The position numbers and the translations under genes are program-made. Positions 12,357 to 24,312 of a stretch of 64,000 nt of DNA are shown piece after piece. Numbering within the stretch: position 1 is the stretch's first letter; each line of letters opens with the position of its first letter. Source of the stretch: Bicyclus anynana (taxonomy: Eukaryota > Arthropoda > Insecta > Lepidoptera > Nymphalidae); the NCBI RefSeq assembly GCF_947172395.1, contig NC_069090.1, positions 15,148,962-15,212,961 on the forward strand. The letters are read 5' to 3'. The notes beneath the pieces are model-generated. The model ran no database searches. It was not told the origin of the DNA and was given only the letters and a program-made list of their open reading frames with translations.

Positions 12357-13318
12357 CGTCTTTTCTAACTGACATAAAACATTGGCCTAATAAGGCCTAT
12401 ACCTGTGCCGTTATAAGGCCTATGCATGTTTTTAATAGGCTTTATTAGGACATTGCACATGGGTAAATAAAACAACAATATTATGGAATACACCGACATT
12501 ACACCTTTTTCACTTTTGTGATGAGATAGATAAACGTTCAGTTATCCTATATACAAAACACTGCACACCGTGGACGAATAAAAATAAGTATACTTACTAT
12601 TTATTTTGCCAGAATTTTATAAAAACACGCGTGCACTCCGCGTCGTGGTAGTTTTCGGCTGCAGGATCCAACACGTTCGCGGCACGGGCCGCTTGCTGTC
12701 ATTGTGTGCGTTAGTTAATCTACACGCACACTTCGACACACATCCGCGGTCATTTGAAATCAGGAAGCGGGATATTTAAAAAATAGGCCTTATTAAGACA
12801 TAGGCTTTATTTGGGTCACCCACCTTATGGTCTCTTAATCTACTCATAGTAGAATTTTAAAATAGACCGATAATGAGTGTGGTATTATAAATACAAAATA
12901 CAAATACCTACCAAAACCATGTAAATAAGTTTATTATGAAAACACATTTAAAAAAAGTGAAAATTCATAACGGCAACGAGATTTATGACGCCATGTCGTG
13001 ATCAACTTTTATTTTAAAAAACGTAACCTTTTACATATTAGTATCGCGGAGCGGCGGACGACGAGGAAAGTTTTAGGTGAAAGTTTTTGTTAATTGATCA
13101 GACATCTAGAGTTTATATTGCATGCTCGGTGATTTCGAAATAAGAAAGGCTGTTTTTGGATATAGCAAATTTTATTACATGTTTTTTATCGAAAGCTTGT
13201 CAATTGTTATGTAACTAAGTACGTTAACCCACAATGGAGTAGTATGGCAGGTATAAGCCCTATATATACCCCTCTCCTATAAGAGGGAGACTATTCACTA
13301 ATTTGGTCTTTATTAACA

Positions 13319-13487
13319 ACTAGTAGACGCCGCGCGGTTTCGCCTGCGTGGTTCCCGTTCCCGCAGCCTACAGACTTCCTCGATAAATGGGCTATCTAAC
13401 ACTGAAAGAATTTTTCAAATCGGCCAGTATATCCTGAGTTCAATCAAACAAACAAACTCTTCAGCTTTATAATATTAGTATGGATCT
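13319..13487 (-). mobile_element. Helitron-like element (reverse)
   Basis: In reverse it begins near TACTAATATTATAAAGCTG (13487) and ends CTAGT at 13319. It is the same family as 20876-21062, 46775-46970 and 57153-57354: shared phrases include cttcagctttataatatta and tagatagcccattta. Confidence 0.7.
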
Positions 13488-13585
13488 ATTAAAATAAACA
13501 TCAATGCAACTGAGAAATGTCATCTTCCTACTGTATATCCACGAAGGGTTGTCAGTAAGCACCGGATGACATTTGTTACATATCT

Positions 13586-13708
13586 AGCTATGGCTCTTTA
13601 TTATCTTGGTCGAGGCTCGATGCTACTAAACCGTTGACCGGAACACCTATAGATGCTCGTAGAGACTTGGGTTTGAATCTCTCTTATTATTCATGGTTTA
13701 TTTAAAAT
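13586..13708. repeat. 123-bp repeat, copy 1 (possible SINE)
   Basis: By eye it is identical over all 123 bp to 20198-20320. It contains GGGTTTGAATCTC, resembling a pol III B box, so a tRNA-derived SINE is possible, but the A box is unconvincing. The two copies lie on either side of the Harbinger element. Confidence 0.8.
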
Positions 13709-15172
13709 ATTTTTCATATCAAGAATCTCAATTTCGTATAGGTATATCAACTTACATACGTCAAAGTTAGTGAATTAGCCTGCTGTTGTAATGGGCCGCT
13801 TATATATATATGAATAATGATGATGATGATACTACGTAATTAACATGCTGGTAACAAGGGGATCGCGTTGATTTACCTACGATTGTATTAAAATGTAATC
13901 TAAGTAGTCTCACTCTTTTTTGACGTCAAAAATATGAAAAACATTTTAAATAAATTCCACTAATAGAACATGAAATACCCGGTTTTCTCAGCAGAAATGA
14001 ATAATTCTGAAATTCGGAAATGGTCATTTATATGAAAATTGAACATAATATAACAATATTCCACCATCCCTTAAATTTGAAGTTAGTAGGGGTGAAAATA
14101 TATTTTAACTTATACTATAAGGCATTTTTGACTTTTATAGCGTATTATACGCAAAACAGAATAAATATAATAGAATAAAGAAATAAAGATAACAGTACCT
14201 ACTTACTTACAGATTACTAAAGATAAAAAATCGTTGTACACAGGTATAAGTCTGCACGATTTCTAAAATGACAAAACACAAGTGCTTATTTACAATTTCA
14301 CCATGAGAAAGATAGCTGTTAAGCCATTGAAAGGCTGCGGTTGGCTCAATAATGGCAATTACAGAGAAATCATCTCTGTACGTATTAAGTTTGTTGATCT
14401 GTAATCGATATAATACAACTTATTGCTCGCGACTTTACCTGCGGAAAATTCCAAACACAATGAAACTCCATTTCTAGGGTACTTGTAGATATTGTACATA
14501 TGCAGGAGGCACGTCATCTGATCCTGCAGGCCTACTATCAACTTTAACCTAGCGATCCAATTCCGACGCTATTCAACTTCAGTGCCTATACTGAATCGCT
14601 TTCATTTCGTACCATGACATCTCCGAAACTGAATCGCATTTGAATCGTGTATCGTGAATGAATGATCGAGTTTTGTCTATGATCTGCAGTTGGGTCGAAA
14701 TGCGCGCGAAAGAGACAACGCTATATAAGTCTTGCATAAGTTTGTCTCTTTCTCTCGAAAACTATGCGCTGCGTTCCGTACGTAGTAAATTATATCGACG
14801 GCAAGATGTAGCTTGTTTAGTTTTAAGTTAAATGAGTAATAATAGCAGTAAGAAGCGTAAAAATACAAAATATATCAATTTTATTATAGTAGAGTTTAGT
14901 TAATAGGACTTTTTGTATATAATTAAAATATTTTGAGTGATGTTATTCGGACAAAATGTATGCAACTTATGAACACATCTTGTTAAACGTCATCTTTGTT
15001 AACTGACATTGACAATTGACAGATTTTTAGATCGGAGGCATCAGATATCAGACAGGCGCGAAATTTGTATTTGTAATTAATTTTAAAAAGTTAGTTAAAC
15101 ATATTTTTTAAATTTATTTAAAAACAGTGTATGGTGTAGTGTTTATATAGTGATAGCAAGTAAATTGATATT

Positions 15173-16421
15173 ATGGCGTAAGTATTTGCATAGTGTTACA
15201 GTTACGCATAAAAGTGCATCTATACTTACTCGTACCTACCACTTGAGCCAAAGAATTTTAAGTGGATTTTTTTTACAGAGAAACATCGAGACGCCGAGTT
15301 AGCTACGGTCAGCTAGAGCAGTTATGGGAATTTTTAAATGCCAACAAAGGTATAGCTACAGGCTATAATAAAACGTCCCAAGCTAGAGATTTTTCAAAAA
15401 GGATGTGGGAGAATATAGCCCAAAATTTGAATTCGCATGGAGATGGCGCTATAAAAGATTGGAAAGGATGGAGTAAAGTGAGTAAATAAATATCTACAAT
15501 ATATTAAGATGATTAACTTGTTTGGTAAAACGAAATCTTGCTGAGAGCTCTACAGAGTCAAACATTATCACTTGCCAACCCATAGCAGACTAGCGTGCTG
15601 GGTAATTATTTAAAATCATAACAATGAAGTGGTGTATATAGGTCTCGTGGGTTGACAGTTTATATAATAAAATAAAATTATCTCAATAAATGTTTTGGCA
15701 TATGACTCCAAATCCACAAATAATGTAATATTCTTTTTACTAGTACTGGAATGACTACAAGTCTAAATTGAAAAAGTTGGCTGTAGCTGCTAGAGCATCA
15801 CACCAGCAGACAGGCGGAGGGGCTCCTTTGAATCGCGCTTTAACTGAAATAGAGAATAAGTTTCTCTATATCTTAGGAGAAGATTTTGGCTCTGGCCTGC
15901 CAGGAATAAGGGTAGAGCCATTGGAAGTAAGTTCGTTTTTGCATATATTTATATCCAATTTTGTTTGATAGAACATTGAATTGATTTCTCACATAATTTA
16001 TTATATTTTTCAGACATTAAATGAAACTACAAACTTTATTAATTCAGAAGCAACTAATTCAGTAGTTTCTGAAAGCATATTGGACTTGCCGATGGTGATA
16101 TTGGAAGAAGAGCCTGGACCTGGACCATCATCATCAAGATTATCACCTCCTCAACCTGAAACACATCCTTTACCAACGTCACCTCCATTACCTACAACTC
16201 CCCCCAGGGCTGTAACTCCTAGACCAGTTCCCATTAGCACTCCTAGACGCTCACCACGTCGCCGCAGACGCCGCGTGACCCCATTGACGCAAGATGCGGC
16301 TCGGAGAGAGCTTATTAGGATATCCGATAGAAGGGCAGAAATAGAAGAAGCCAACAGAGATACTTTGATAAAACTTTTAGAAGAAATAAGAGGAATAAAA
16401 GAAATGCTTTTGTCAAGGTGA
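15173..16421 (+). CDS. Harbinger Myb/SANT-like DNA-binding protein
   Basis: The second protein of Harbinger transposons, which binds element ends and helps bring the nuclease to DNA and to the nucleus (family knowledge). I assemble four exons with GT-AG borders: 15173-15177, 15279-15477, 15744-15926 and 16014-16421, giving one frame of 264 aa starting MAETSRRRVSYGQLEQLW. Residues about 7-85 are the Myb/SANT-like (zeste-like) domain, with its typical WEFLN..., KDWKGWSKYWNDYKSKLKK tryptophan pattern and the TGGG motif after it. The middle is proline-rich and then arginine-rich (SPRRRRRRVTP, a possible nuclear signal). The end is a charged, probably coiled helix. Exon 1 supplies only five bases, ATGGC, which is unusual but fits the frame and a GTAAGT donor exactly. 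Confidence 0.82.
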
Positions 16422-16867
16422 CTGTTTATAATTATGTATTTTTATATTAAAATTAGATATTCATTTTTACAATGCAAGTAAGTAAATTAAAAATATACTA
16501 TACAACAACTACAACTATGCATAAAAACTACAAATTATGCTTAAACGTGTACTAGATAATTTAAAAATAAACTACTTACTCAACACTAAATGTAATTTAG
16601 GTACATACAATATTATAAAATTAGGAACTTAAATACTACTATTCATTTGCCCTTTTTTAATTTCAATAATGTTAAATATATAAAATACAAAACACTATAA
16701 AAATATTAATTGATTATGAAATACAGCTAAAACTCATATGATACAACGTCAAAGTCGGACATCCGTGAATGAATATCACGTGAGTTTTAGTCGTGTTATA
16801 TAATCAATTAATATGAATAACTCACGATAGTTTATTTAAATTCTAAAACTATTGAAAATGTATAATA

Positions 16868-16960
16868 AAAATAACCGCGGGACATTTGAGTGCCGAAGCA
16901 ACCTGTGGTTAGGGCCCCAGAGTGAGGAACCTTCTCACAATACGCGCATGACATACATTA
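16868..16960 (+). repeat. Dispersed repeat fragment between the Harbinger genes
   Basis: The phrase from gcgggacatttgagtgcc to ctcacaatacgcgc recurs in diverged form at about 38694-38770 inside the NAA25 gene. It is probably a LINE untranslated fragment; the class was not determined. Confidence 0.5.
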
Positions 16961-17052
16961 TTATTTCTGAATACAATGTTATCAACATGACCACTTTACA
17001 AAATCTTAAAGTTATGTTACAATTATTTTATATTAAATATAAACTTATTGTT

Positions 17053-18938
17053 TTAGGTATGTCGAGCGTCCCAGAGATGAAGTATAAGGTTATTTCTGCA
17101 GTTAACACCGAACTGTAGACCTTGGTTATTGTTAACAGTGTGTTCATTGTTAGTTGAACTTAACTGCATTTGGGCCTCTTGCAGCACATCTTCGTTGCTC
17201 AGCATAGAAACAGGCATATTTGCTTTGTTGCAAATATTATGTAAAATTACACAAGTATTCACTATGGAAGCTGCAACTCTTGGTTGATAATGCAATACTC
17301 TATGCACTAAAAGACATCGAAAACGAGCTTTTAAGAGTCCAATTGTCCTTTCAATTACATTCCTGGTTCTTATTTGTAAATCTGTGTAATGTTTCTCTGG
17401 TGTGTCAGGAAGAGCATTGACAATGGGTGTCATCATGTATTTCCTCAATGGGTAACCTGAATCAGCTGCAAAAAAGAAATTTTATTCTATTTTTAAATCC
17501 TTAATTATTACTAAAAGCAATATTTTGCTTTCTTAAGTGTTAAAGTTATAGTTCAATAATTGGATTAATATTTTATTGTTATTAATATTAATGTAATTAA
17601 TCATGAGTTTTTTAGCAGATACAAGTACTTTTAATTCTTACCCAGTAACCATGTTGTTTCATCAAGATTTTCTAAGAATAATTTTAAAGGATGAACATTC
17701 CAAATAAATGAATCATGGGTGGCACCACCATAACTAGCGTCAACACTTGTTATATTCATATCAGCATCACAAATCTGTAATAATTAGGTACATTATGTAA
17801 AAAAGGTTAATTAAACATATAATTGTGGAATAAAAAGGATATTGTGTTAAAATCTTTATTTATATAAGTAGGCACATTAAAAATTTAGGTTTATATTAAG
17901 TATTAATACATAGTTATAAATAATGTTTTTTTTTTTCATTTTCCATCTGCTAGTAATAAATATAAATGGGAGCCTGAAAGAGAGATTACAATTAGTGATA
18001 AAGATTGAACTGCATGAACTTACCAACTGAACATTTAATGAGTGATAGTGCTTCCTACAATAAAACCTTTCTTCATTTTGAGACGGTCTAATGATTGCAA
18101 CCTGTGTACAGTCAATGCAGCCAAGTATCCCAGGAAAATTAAATTTTTGATAAAACCTGAAATTTTTTTAATATCATTTAGGTACCCACCTATATAATGT
18201 CATTGTTGATTAAACTATATTATACATATAATATCTTTTAGATAAAAATATTTTTTTTCAATGTACTTACTTGAGTAAGTATTTCCAATTTCTATCTTAC
18301 TTTTTTGAGTCTATTATAGTAAGTATTAGGTTTCAATATGGGATATGGGTACCATACCTTGTTCTAACTTTATTTCTCTCTTCTAAGGAATTAGGGAAAG
18401 AAATGTATTTCCTTCTCATCGCAGGGGTATCAATGCACCTAGTAACCTCAGCTATGACTGCAGAAACTGTTTGCTGTGCCATTGAATGAGCGGTAATGTC
18501 TCCTATTGGCCTTTGATATGACCCTGTTGCGTAAAAAGACAATGCAGTCAAAACCTAAAAAAAAAACACCTTTAGTTGTTATTACAATATCTATTGTTGA
18601 TAATATTTTGTCTCTACATATTTTGTCTGACACAAAAACCACAAGAACTTTGCCAACTTACGTAAATGAAGTCACTGAATGCAGTATAAACTGTATTTAC
18701 GTACCTTTGTTTCTATCGACAAATCTGTCGATTTTGTCGGTTTTTTAATCATTGGCTGTAATTCGGCACATAGATTTATCACCAATTCCTTAGAAAGACG
18801 ATACCGTCTAATAAATTCCGTATCCTCCAAACTGAAAGGATCCGATTGTTCCCGTATGAAGCGTCTTCTTTGTTTACGCTCAGTGTTTATTTCATTGTCG
18901 TATTCCAGAAATTCAAAGATTATTAGTTCATCAGACAT
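17053..18938 (-). CDS. Harbinger DDE transposase (HARBI1-like nuclease)
   Basis: The catalytic protein of the surrounding transposon. I assemble five minus-strand exons with GT-AG borders and continuous frame: 18705-18938, 18358-18554, 18024-18156, 17642-17774 and 17053-17465, giving 369 aa (HARBI1-type proteins are about 350). The first ATG gives MSDELIIFEF. An N-terminal helical region with FIREQSDPF and FIRRYRLSKEL is followed by the DDE_Tnp_4 fold: PGILGCIDCTQVAI (first D), ICDADMNITSVDASYGG and THDSFIW, then LLADSGYPLRKYMMTP (second D), and RNVIERTIGLLKARFRCL (catalytic E). The HRVLHYQP and VNTCVILHNICN signatures follow. No stop or frameshift was found, so activity is plausible. It is convergent with the Myb-like gene, 631 bp away. 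Confidence 0.88.
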
Positions 18939-19276
18939 TATAACACTGTTCAAAAAAGTATTTCTAAGCAAAGTACTTGCTACTAACTAATTTATATTCA
19001 ATTAAATAATATAAATTATGTGAAAGCGATTCAGTTCAAGCCACAATAAAAGTAACTTTATTTGGTCGGCTCACTTTGACAGTATAACGATTCAGTTTAG
19101 GTTACATTAGAAGTTCACAGTACGAAAAACAGACTGAATGGATGCCGTTAGCGGATCAATTTAGGTTTTTATTGCGTGACAGCGTCAATTGGTCGGTTAT
19201 AGGACTTCATGGTAGGAAAAAGCAAAGCAGTTCAGTTTAGGTCTTTAATTGAGTCGCTATAATAGTTGATAGTAGG

Positions 19277-20197
19277 TACCCTGATCCCAGACGAAAACCT
19301 CGTGAGGGGTAGATACAGGCCTGGAGGCTTAGCCTCCTTACCCGGGCAAGTTACCTAATAATATCAACCAAAGTTGACGCAGTGCAGTGGTTTAAGCAAG
19401 CCTTTAGGTACCTAACAAATTAAACGCAGTTACGAGTTACGTTCTCACTTATACTACCTATACTAGCTGACCACCGTGGTTTCATCGGCGTAGTTTTCGT
19501 TCCCGTGGGTATGCGTAGTTTTCGTATACGTGGGAATACGCATAAAATATAGCATATGATAATGCAGAAATGCGGTTTTTTTTCAAATGAACTTTGTAGC
19601 TTACATATTGAAACACCATTTAAACTTAAAAGTTTAAATTATATGGAAGTAATTTCTAGATAATTTCATACACTTCGAGGGTTTTTTCATAATTTATAAT
19701 TTGTACTTGTTAAATTTTATAAGCAGGCGTAAATGCGTAACAAACTACCTCACACTCGCATTTATAATGATAGTTAGGACTAAAGTTGGTATAGATTTCA
19801 GACAATAGTGTATAGCGTGTCCACAGTATTATTTAGTTTGTAGCTTATCCATAAGTTGACAACGCAATTGTACGTAACACAAACCACATTGACTTGTATA
19901 TTTTTAGCTCAAGCATTTTGTAAACTATAAAATCAGTTGAACAGTAAACGGAGACCGATAAACATGCATTTCTTTTGCCATCACTTTTACCGACACACGG
20001 CAAAAAAGCGTAACAAACAAACACACACTCGCATTTATAATAAAAGTTAAGACTAAAATTAGTATTAATTTTAGACAATAGGCACTTGCTATTTGCTTGT
20101 TTATCGTGGGCGTGGGCTAGTAAAAAATATGTTCTTATAGTCTAAAGAAGCACAGCCTTACTGGTACAAACAATAACTATAAGCGGCCTTTGAGCCA
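19277..20197. other. Intergenic, Helitron-like scrap
   Basis: No gene. Near 19459-19560 a reverse Helitron-like fragment is visible (actagctgaccaccgtggtttc). A repeated phrase (actcgcatttataat... gactaaa) occurs at 19755 and 20031. Confidence 0.45.
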
Positions 20198-20320
20198 AGC
20201 TATGGCTCTTTATTATCTTGGTCGAGGCTCGATGCTACTAAACCGTTGACCGGAACACCTATAGATGCTCGTAGAGACTTGGGTTTGAATCTCTCTTATT
20301 ATTCATGGTTTATTTAAAAT
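20198..20320. repeat. 123-bp repeat, copy 2 (possible SINE)
   Basis: Identical by eye to 13586-13708 and in the same orientation. The flanking sequence differs immediately outside the block on both sides, which argues for two insertions rather than one large duplication. Confidence 0.8.
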
Positions 20321-20472
20321 GTTTTTATTCATGTTTTTTTTTTTAATATTTTCAATACCATAGGGAGTCTGTTTAAGCTAATTGAAGTCAAATCAGTGTT
20401 GTTGTGATTCAAAGATGACTATCTTAAAAACTAACTTTTTACGTACCTATATTATAAAAGAGCCGTGAGCCG

Positions 20473-20809
20473 TGCCGTGATAGTCCAGTGGATATGACCT
20501 CTGACATCGATTCGGAGGGTGGTAGATTCGAATCCGGTCCGGGGCATCCACCTTCTCCTCCTTTTCAGTTTGTGCATTTTAAGAAATTTAATATTAATTG
20601 TCTCCAAGGTGAAGAAAAAACATCGTGAGGAAACCTGCATATCTGGGAATTATCGTAATTCTCGTCGTGTGTAAAGTCTGCCAATTGGGCTATGATCACC
20701 AATTGGTGGACTTCATAGACCACGAGTCTCGCCTCAGAATCAGAGGGTTATGCCTAACCCTTTCTGGGATTGTTAATGATGAATGATGATGACATAATAA
20801 TAATAATGC
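20473..20809 (+). repeat. SINE-B copy, tRNA-derived
   Basis: It starts with the tRNA-like head (GTGATAGTCCAGTGGATATG) and contains a B-box-like GATTCGAATCC. The body includes ACATCGTGAGGAAACCTGCA, and the copy ends in a (TGA/TAA)n tail. This defines the SINE family called SINE-B here, with about ten copies in the window. Confidence 0.82.
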
Positions 20810-20875
20810 CTATTGCCTACCCTAGTCACCAACCTGTGTACGCCACTGACTTCAAGTATCTACTGTGGACTGTAA

Positions 20876-21062
20876 TCTACACTATAATATTATAAAGCTG
20901 AAGAGTTTGTTTGTTTGTTTGTTTGCTTGAACGCGCTAATCTCAGGAACTATTTTCACTGTTAGATAGCCCATTTATCGAGGAAGACTATAGGCTTTATA
21001 ATATTATCCCCATATTCCGACGGGAACGTGAACCACGCGGGTGAAACCGCGCAGTCAGCTAG
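20876..21062 (+). mobile_element. Helitron-like element
   Basis: It runs from CTACACTATAATATTATAAA to CTAG. It shares the body seen at 13319-13487 (reverse), 46775-46970 (forward) and 57153-57354 (reverse). Confidence 0.7.
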
Positions 21063-22569
21063 AATAGCTAATAAACCTACGTAAGTTTTATGCTTCCTGG
21101 GTACTAACCCAATGGTCTACCTATTTATTACCAAAAATAATTTGATTAATGCGATCAGTCAACATCAACATTAAAATGGCAGTCATTATCATTTTTTAAC
21201 GATTAAAATATAATATAGAACATATCCTGTTGTCACCGCAAAGATTCTACGTAGGTTTCGCGACCTTACCGGTTCGGTGGTCCAATTTACAAGTTCCAAA
21301 TGTTAATTGTATTCTGAATTCCGCGACCACGACGATCTACGTTATAAAGAACGTTTGTTACTAAAATATATATAAAAATGTTAATTATATACTTATAATG
21401 TATACCCGAAAATCTGTCTTTGTTTCTAACTTGTTTAACGGTTTATAATATATTATTAGTGAATGCCTGCGACTTAGTCCACGTGAAACGCAGTTTTTTG
21501 GGATAAACAGTAGTGCCTGATAATCTCCTACGCCAAATGAATTCCAAATTATATGAAGGCTGTTAAGTGATAGGGTTAAAGACTTAGGTGGTAAGATTAG
21601 AGTAAAAATAGATATGAAAAGTTCACATTACACTATGGAAAATGTAAAATAATGTTTTCTGTATATTCACCGTATTTCCAGACGTAAACACAATTTTCAC
21701 TTTCATTTACGATTCCCGCCACGAAAGTGATGGAGCTTTACTGCGCATACTGATCGATACTGTCGGTGGGTCAACAATAGGGTACTTGACTCATATCAAA
21801 TTTAATTAAAACAATATTAATTTCGTATAGGTAGAACATGGAATAAGGGTCCAAAATATATTGATATTATTTAGTTATAGCCACCTTCCGGAGGTGGCTG
21901 GCATCTCATATTATATGAGGAAGGAGGGATCATGTCTATACTACGACCTGTCTTGATGAATACTGTTTACTAACAAATAAATTAGAAATGAAGGTAAAAA
22001 ATTAAATGACATTCATAACTTATTTATTTTAAATTATGTATGGTTTGTATACAAAACGTTATATAATATATATTAACCATATCTAATTGTTCTAAGCTTA
22101 TTAATCAAATTTATTTGTATTAATTTAAGAACAAGTTAATTATAATTATTATAAGGTGAGAAATGACTAGTGATTTATACCCTCATTTTTAATTTGTTTG
22201 TTGGTAAACAGTACTCATCAAGAAAGGCCCTAGTATAGTTGACCCTTAGCTTAGTCGCAACTCTTCGCTAGAGACACTTAAAGTTCTCTGAAAGAAACTG
22301 GCGACAGGGGATATTATACCGAGGGAAGTATTCAAAAAATACGCTTTATATTTAAACGGTTAAGGTTTAGACTTTAAACCATTTAAATATTAGGTAAGCG
22401 TATTATCTAAACTTTAGAGTCAGGATGCGTAAAACCTGCTGACTGCACAAAACCAATCAACTTGAAAAAATAGGTTATCAATTCGACCTATATGTATACA
22501 TACATATTGCCAAAATTGCACAGTCTTGGAGACATATACCAATACAATTCAATGCAATTATTTTTATAA
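21063..22569. other. AT-rich intergenic stretch
   Basis: No gene supported. A dispersed repeat lies at about 21778-21865 (reverse partner at 3110-3200), along with a short inverted run CCACCTTCCGGAGGTGG at 21882-21898. Confidence 0.45.
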
Positions 22570-22688
22570 TCTATACTTATAATAAATCTGTAGAGAGGTC
22601 AATTCTGTACATGAAATATATTTCCAAAATAACTATCAGGGGTTGATTAGTGATCGATACTGATGCCAAAAATGCAATCAGTAAAATT

Positions 22689-22689
<1 letters not shown>

Positions 22690-22721
<32 letters not shown>

Positions 22722-22722
22722 A
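22690..22722 (+). repeat. (CTGT)n microsatellite
   Basis: About eight perfect TGTC/CTGT units within the Helitron-like element. The related reverse copy has only two units (ACAGACAG near 24181). Confidence 0.9.
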
Positions 22723-23316
22723 TGTTCTTTATAGAAACAAAAACTACTGGACGGATTTTAACGAAACTTGGTACAATTATTTTACATACTCCTGGGCAGG
22801 TTATAGTATACTTTTCATTACGCTACGATCAATAGGAGCAGAGCAGTGAAGAGAAATGTTGAGAAAACGGGAGAAGTTACTCAATTTTTTAAGCTTCCTT
22901 CGCGTGTACAGCCTTAATGGTTAAACCTACATAGAAATCATGTATAACGAAAATGTTCTCCTTAAAATTGTCTATAAAAACACAACAGCATATATATGTC
23001 TATCTTTTATGGTTGACTCACAATAACACGTGTAACTCCCGATAGCTTAGCAGTTCGGAGCTTTCTAATTATATTTGTCTACTCTTATGTTTATAACACT
23101 TATCACTCATCCCTTATAAGAAAGTTAACATTATCACCTATTCAATAAAAAAAGAATCATAAAAATCGGTAAAGAAACACCAAAGTTATACAAGAAATAC
23201 GCTGAGCCATCGCGCGTGAATACTAATTCATGCTATATGGATTATTTTTATGTAACGGTTGCTGCGCTCGACGCTACTCGCGGTGGAAGGAATAAATAAA
23301 GAAGTGCAGCCTTAAT

Positions 23317-23516
23317 GAGTAGGGTAGGGGTAGGGTAGGGTAGGGGTAGGGTAGGGTAGGGTAGGGGTAGGGTAGGGTAGGGGTAGTGTAGGGTAGGGCT
23401 AGGGCAGGGGTAGGTTAGGGTAGGGGTAGGGTAGTGGTAGGGTAGGGGTAGGGTTGGGATAGGGTAGGGTAGGGGTAGGGTAGAGGTAGGTTAGGGTAGG
23501 GTGGGATAGGGGTAGT
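23317..23516 (+). repeat. TAGGG/TAGGGG minisatellite
   Basis: About 200 bp of irregularly alternating GTAGGG and GTAGGGG units with a few substitutions. The strand is G-rich with runs of three and four G, so G-quadruplex formation is conceivable. It resembles but is not the insect telomere repeat TTAGG. Confidence 0.9.
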
Positions 23517-23943
23517 TGAAAGTTTACAACGACTTTCACGCGGACGAAGTCGCGGGCGTCCGCTAGTTATTAACTAAATATATAAGCAAGCGCCAACCTA
23601 CTTCAATTTAAGCTGGTCGTTGCAATGTAAATCGCGCAATCGAAATCGAAACTTTTGCAACCAACAAACAAAAACTTCGTCTGATGAAGTCTGATCAGAT
23701 CGGAATTTGTTACTTGATATCGTCTTTGAAAAAACAATTGAATAACAACAGTGTCGCGGATTGAGACTTACCGTCGAATAGTAACAAAGCAATAAGCAGT
23801 CTTCACACGTAACGCACTGAACCGCGGAGGTTGCCCAACCGACTTATTGTTGCGGAGTGTGGCAATGCGAGTCGGTAGAAGGTAGAAGCAAGCGAAGTAC
23901 CTACACGAATATGGCACGAGAATTGTATCAAATAATATTTATA

Positions 23944-24312
23944 ACTAGCGGACGCCCGCGACTTCGTCCGCCTTTAGACCTCTTTAATCCAGCCCTTACG
24001 GTAATATCACTGTAAAATGGAGTAACTTCTTCCGTTTTCCCAACATTTCCTTTCACTGCTCTGCTCCTATTGATAGTAGAGTGATGAAAATTATACTATA
24101 ACCTGCCCAGGAGTATGAAGAATAATTGTACCAAGTTTCGTTAAAATCCGTCAAGTAGTTTTTGTTTCTATAACGAACATACAGACAGAAAAATTTTACT
24201 GATTGCATTTTTGGCATCAGTATCCATCACTAATCAGCAATCCCCTGATAGTTATTTTGGAAATATATTTCATGTACAGAATTGACCTCTTTGCATGTTT
24301 ATTATTAGTAGG
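23944..24312 (-). mobile_element. Helitron-like element, short form (reverse)
   Basis: The inverted relative of 22570-23567: in reverse it runs from CCTACTAATAATAAACATGC to GCGGGCGTCCGCTAGT. It lacks the minisatellite. Confidence 0.65.

Larger units (their letters stand above)
9748..12825 (-). mobile_element. pogo/Tigger-type DNA transposon, apparently complete
   Basis: Imperfect terminal inverted repeats of about 25 bp start AGGT at 9748 and end ACCT at 12825. They share an AAATAAGGCCTA core, with roughly two thirds of positions identical. Both ends are flanked by TA (9746-9747 and 12826-12827), the duplication expected for Tc1/mariner-pogo elements. Copies of AATAAGGCCTA or close variants also lie inside both ends (about 9935-9975 and 12385-12445), as transposase-binding repeats would. 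The element holds one intronless transposase gene and a SINE-A insertion at 12043-12356. Total length is 3078 bp. Confidence 0.8.
14531..19276. mobile_element. PIF/Harbinger DNA transposon, structurally complete
   Basis: Terminal inverted repeats of about 30 bp start CCTACTATCAACT at 14531 and end with the complement at 19276, with about 24 of 30 positions alike. Inside, CTGAATCGC boxes near 14591 and 14629 are mirrored by GCGATTCAG and ACGATTCAG at 19026 and 19087, consistent with subterminal protein-binding repeats. The 4746-bp element carries the two genes of the superfamily, a Myb-like protein (15173-16421, +) and a DDE nuclease (17053-18938, -), placed convergently. I could not identify a clean 3-bp target duplication: the flanks read AGG and TAC. 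Confidence 0.85.
22570..23567 (+). mobile_element. Helitron-like element with internal G-rich minisatellite
   Basis: It begins TCTATACTTATAATAAATCT and ends GCGGGCGTCCGCTAGT. Its first ~300 bp match, in reverse, the element at 23944-24312, and the terminal ~25 bp match too, so this copy carries about 630 bp of extra internal sequence including the minisatellite at 23317-23516. A (CTGT)n run lies at 22690-22722. Confidence 0.65.

Noticed and set aside
22690..22722. CRISPR-like or regulated repeat array
   Set aside because: It is a simple (CTGT)n microsatellite in a eukaryotic genome, without spacers.
23317..23516. Interstitial telomere
   Set aside because: The unit is TAGGG/TAGGGG, not the insect TTAGG, and it sits inside a Helitron-like element.
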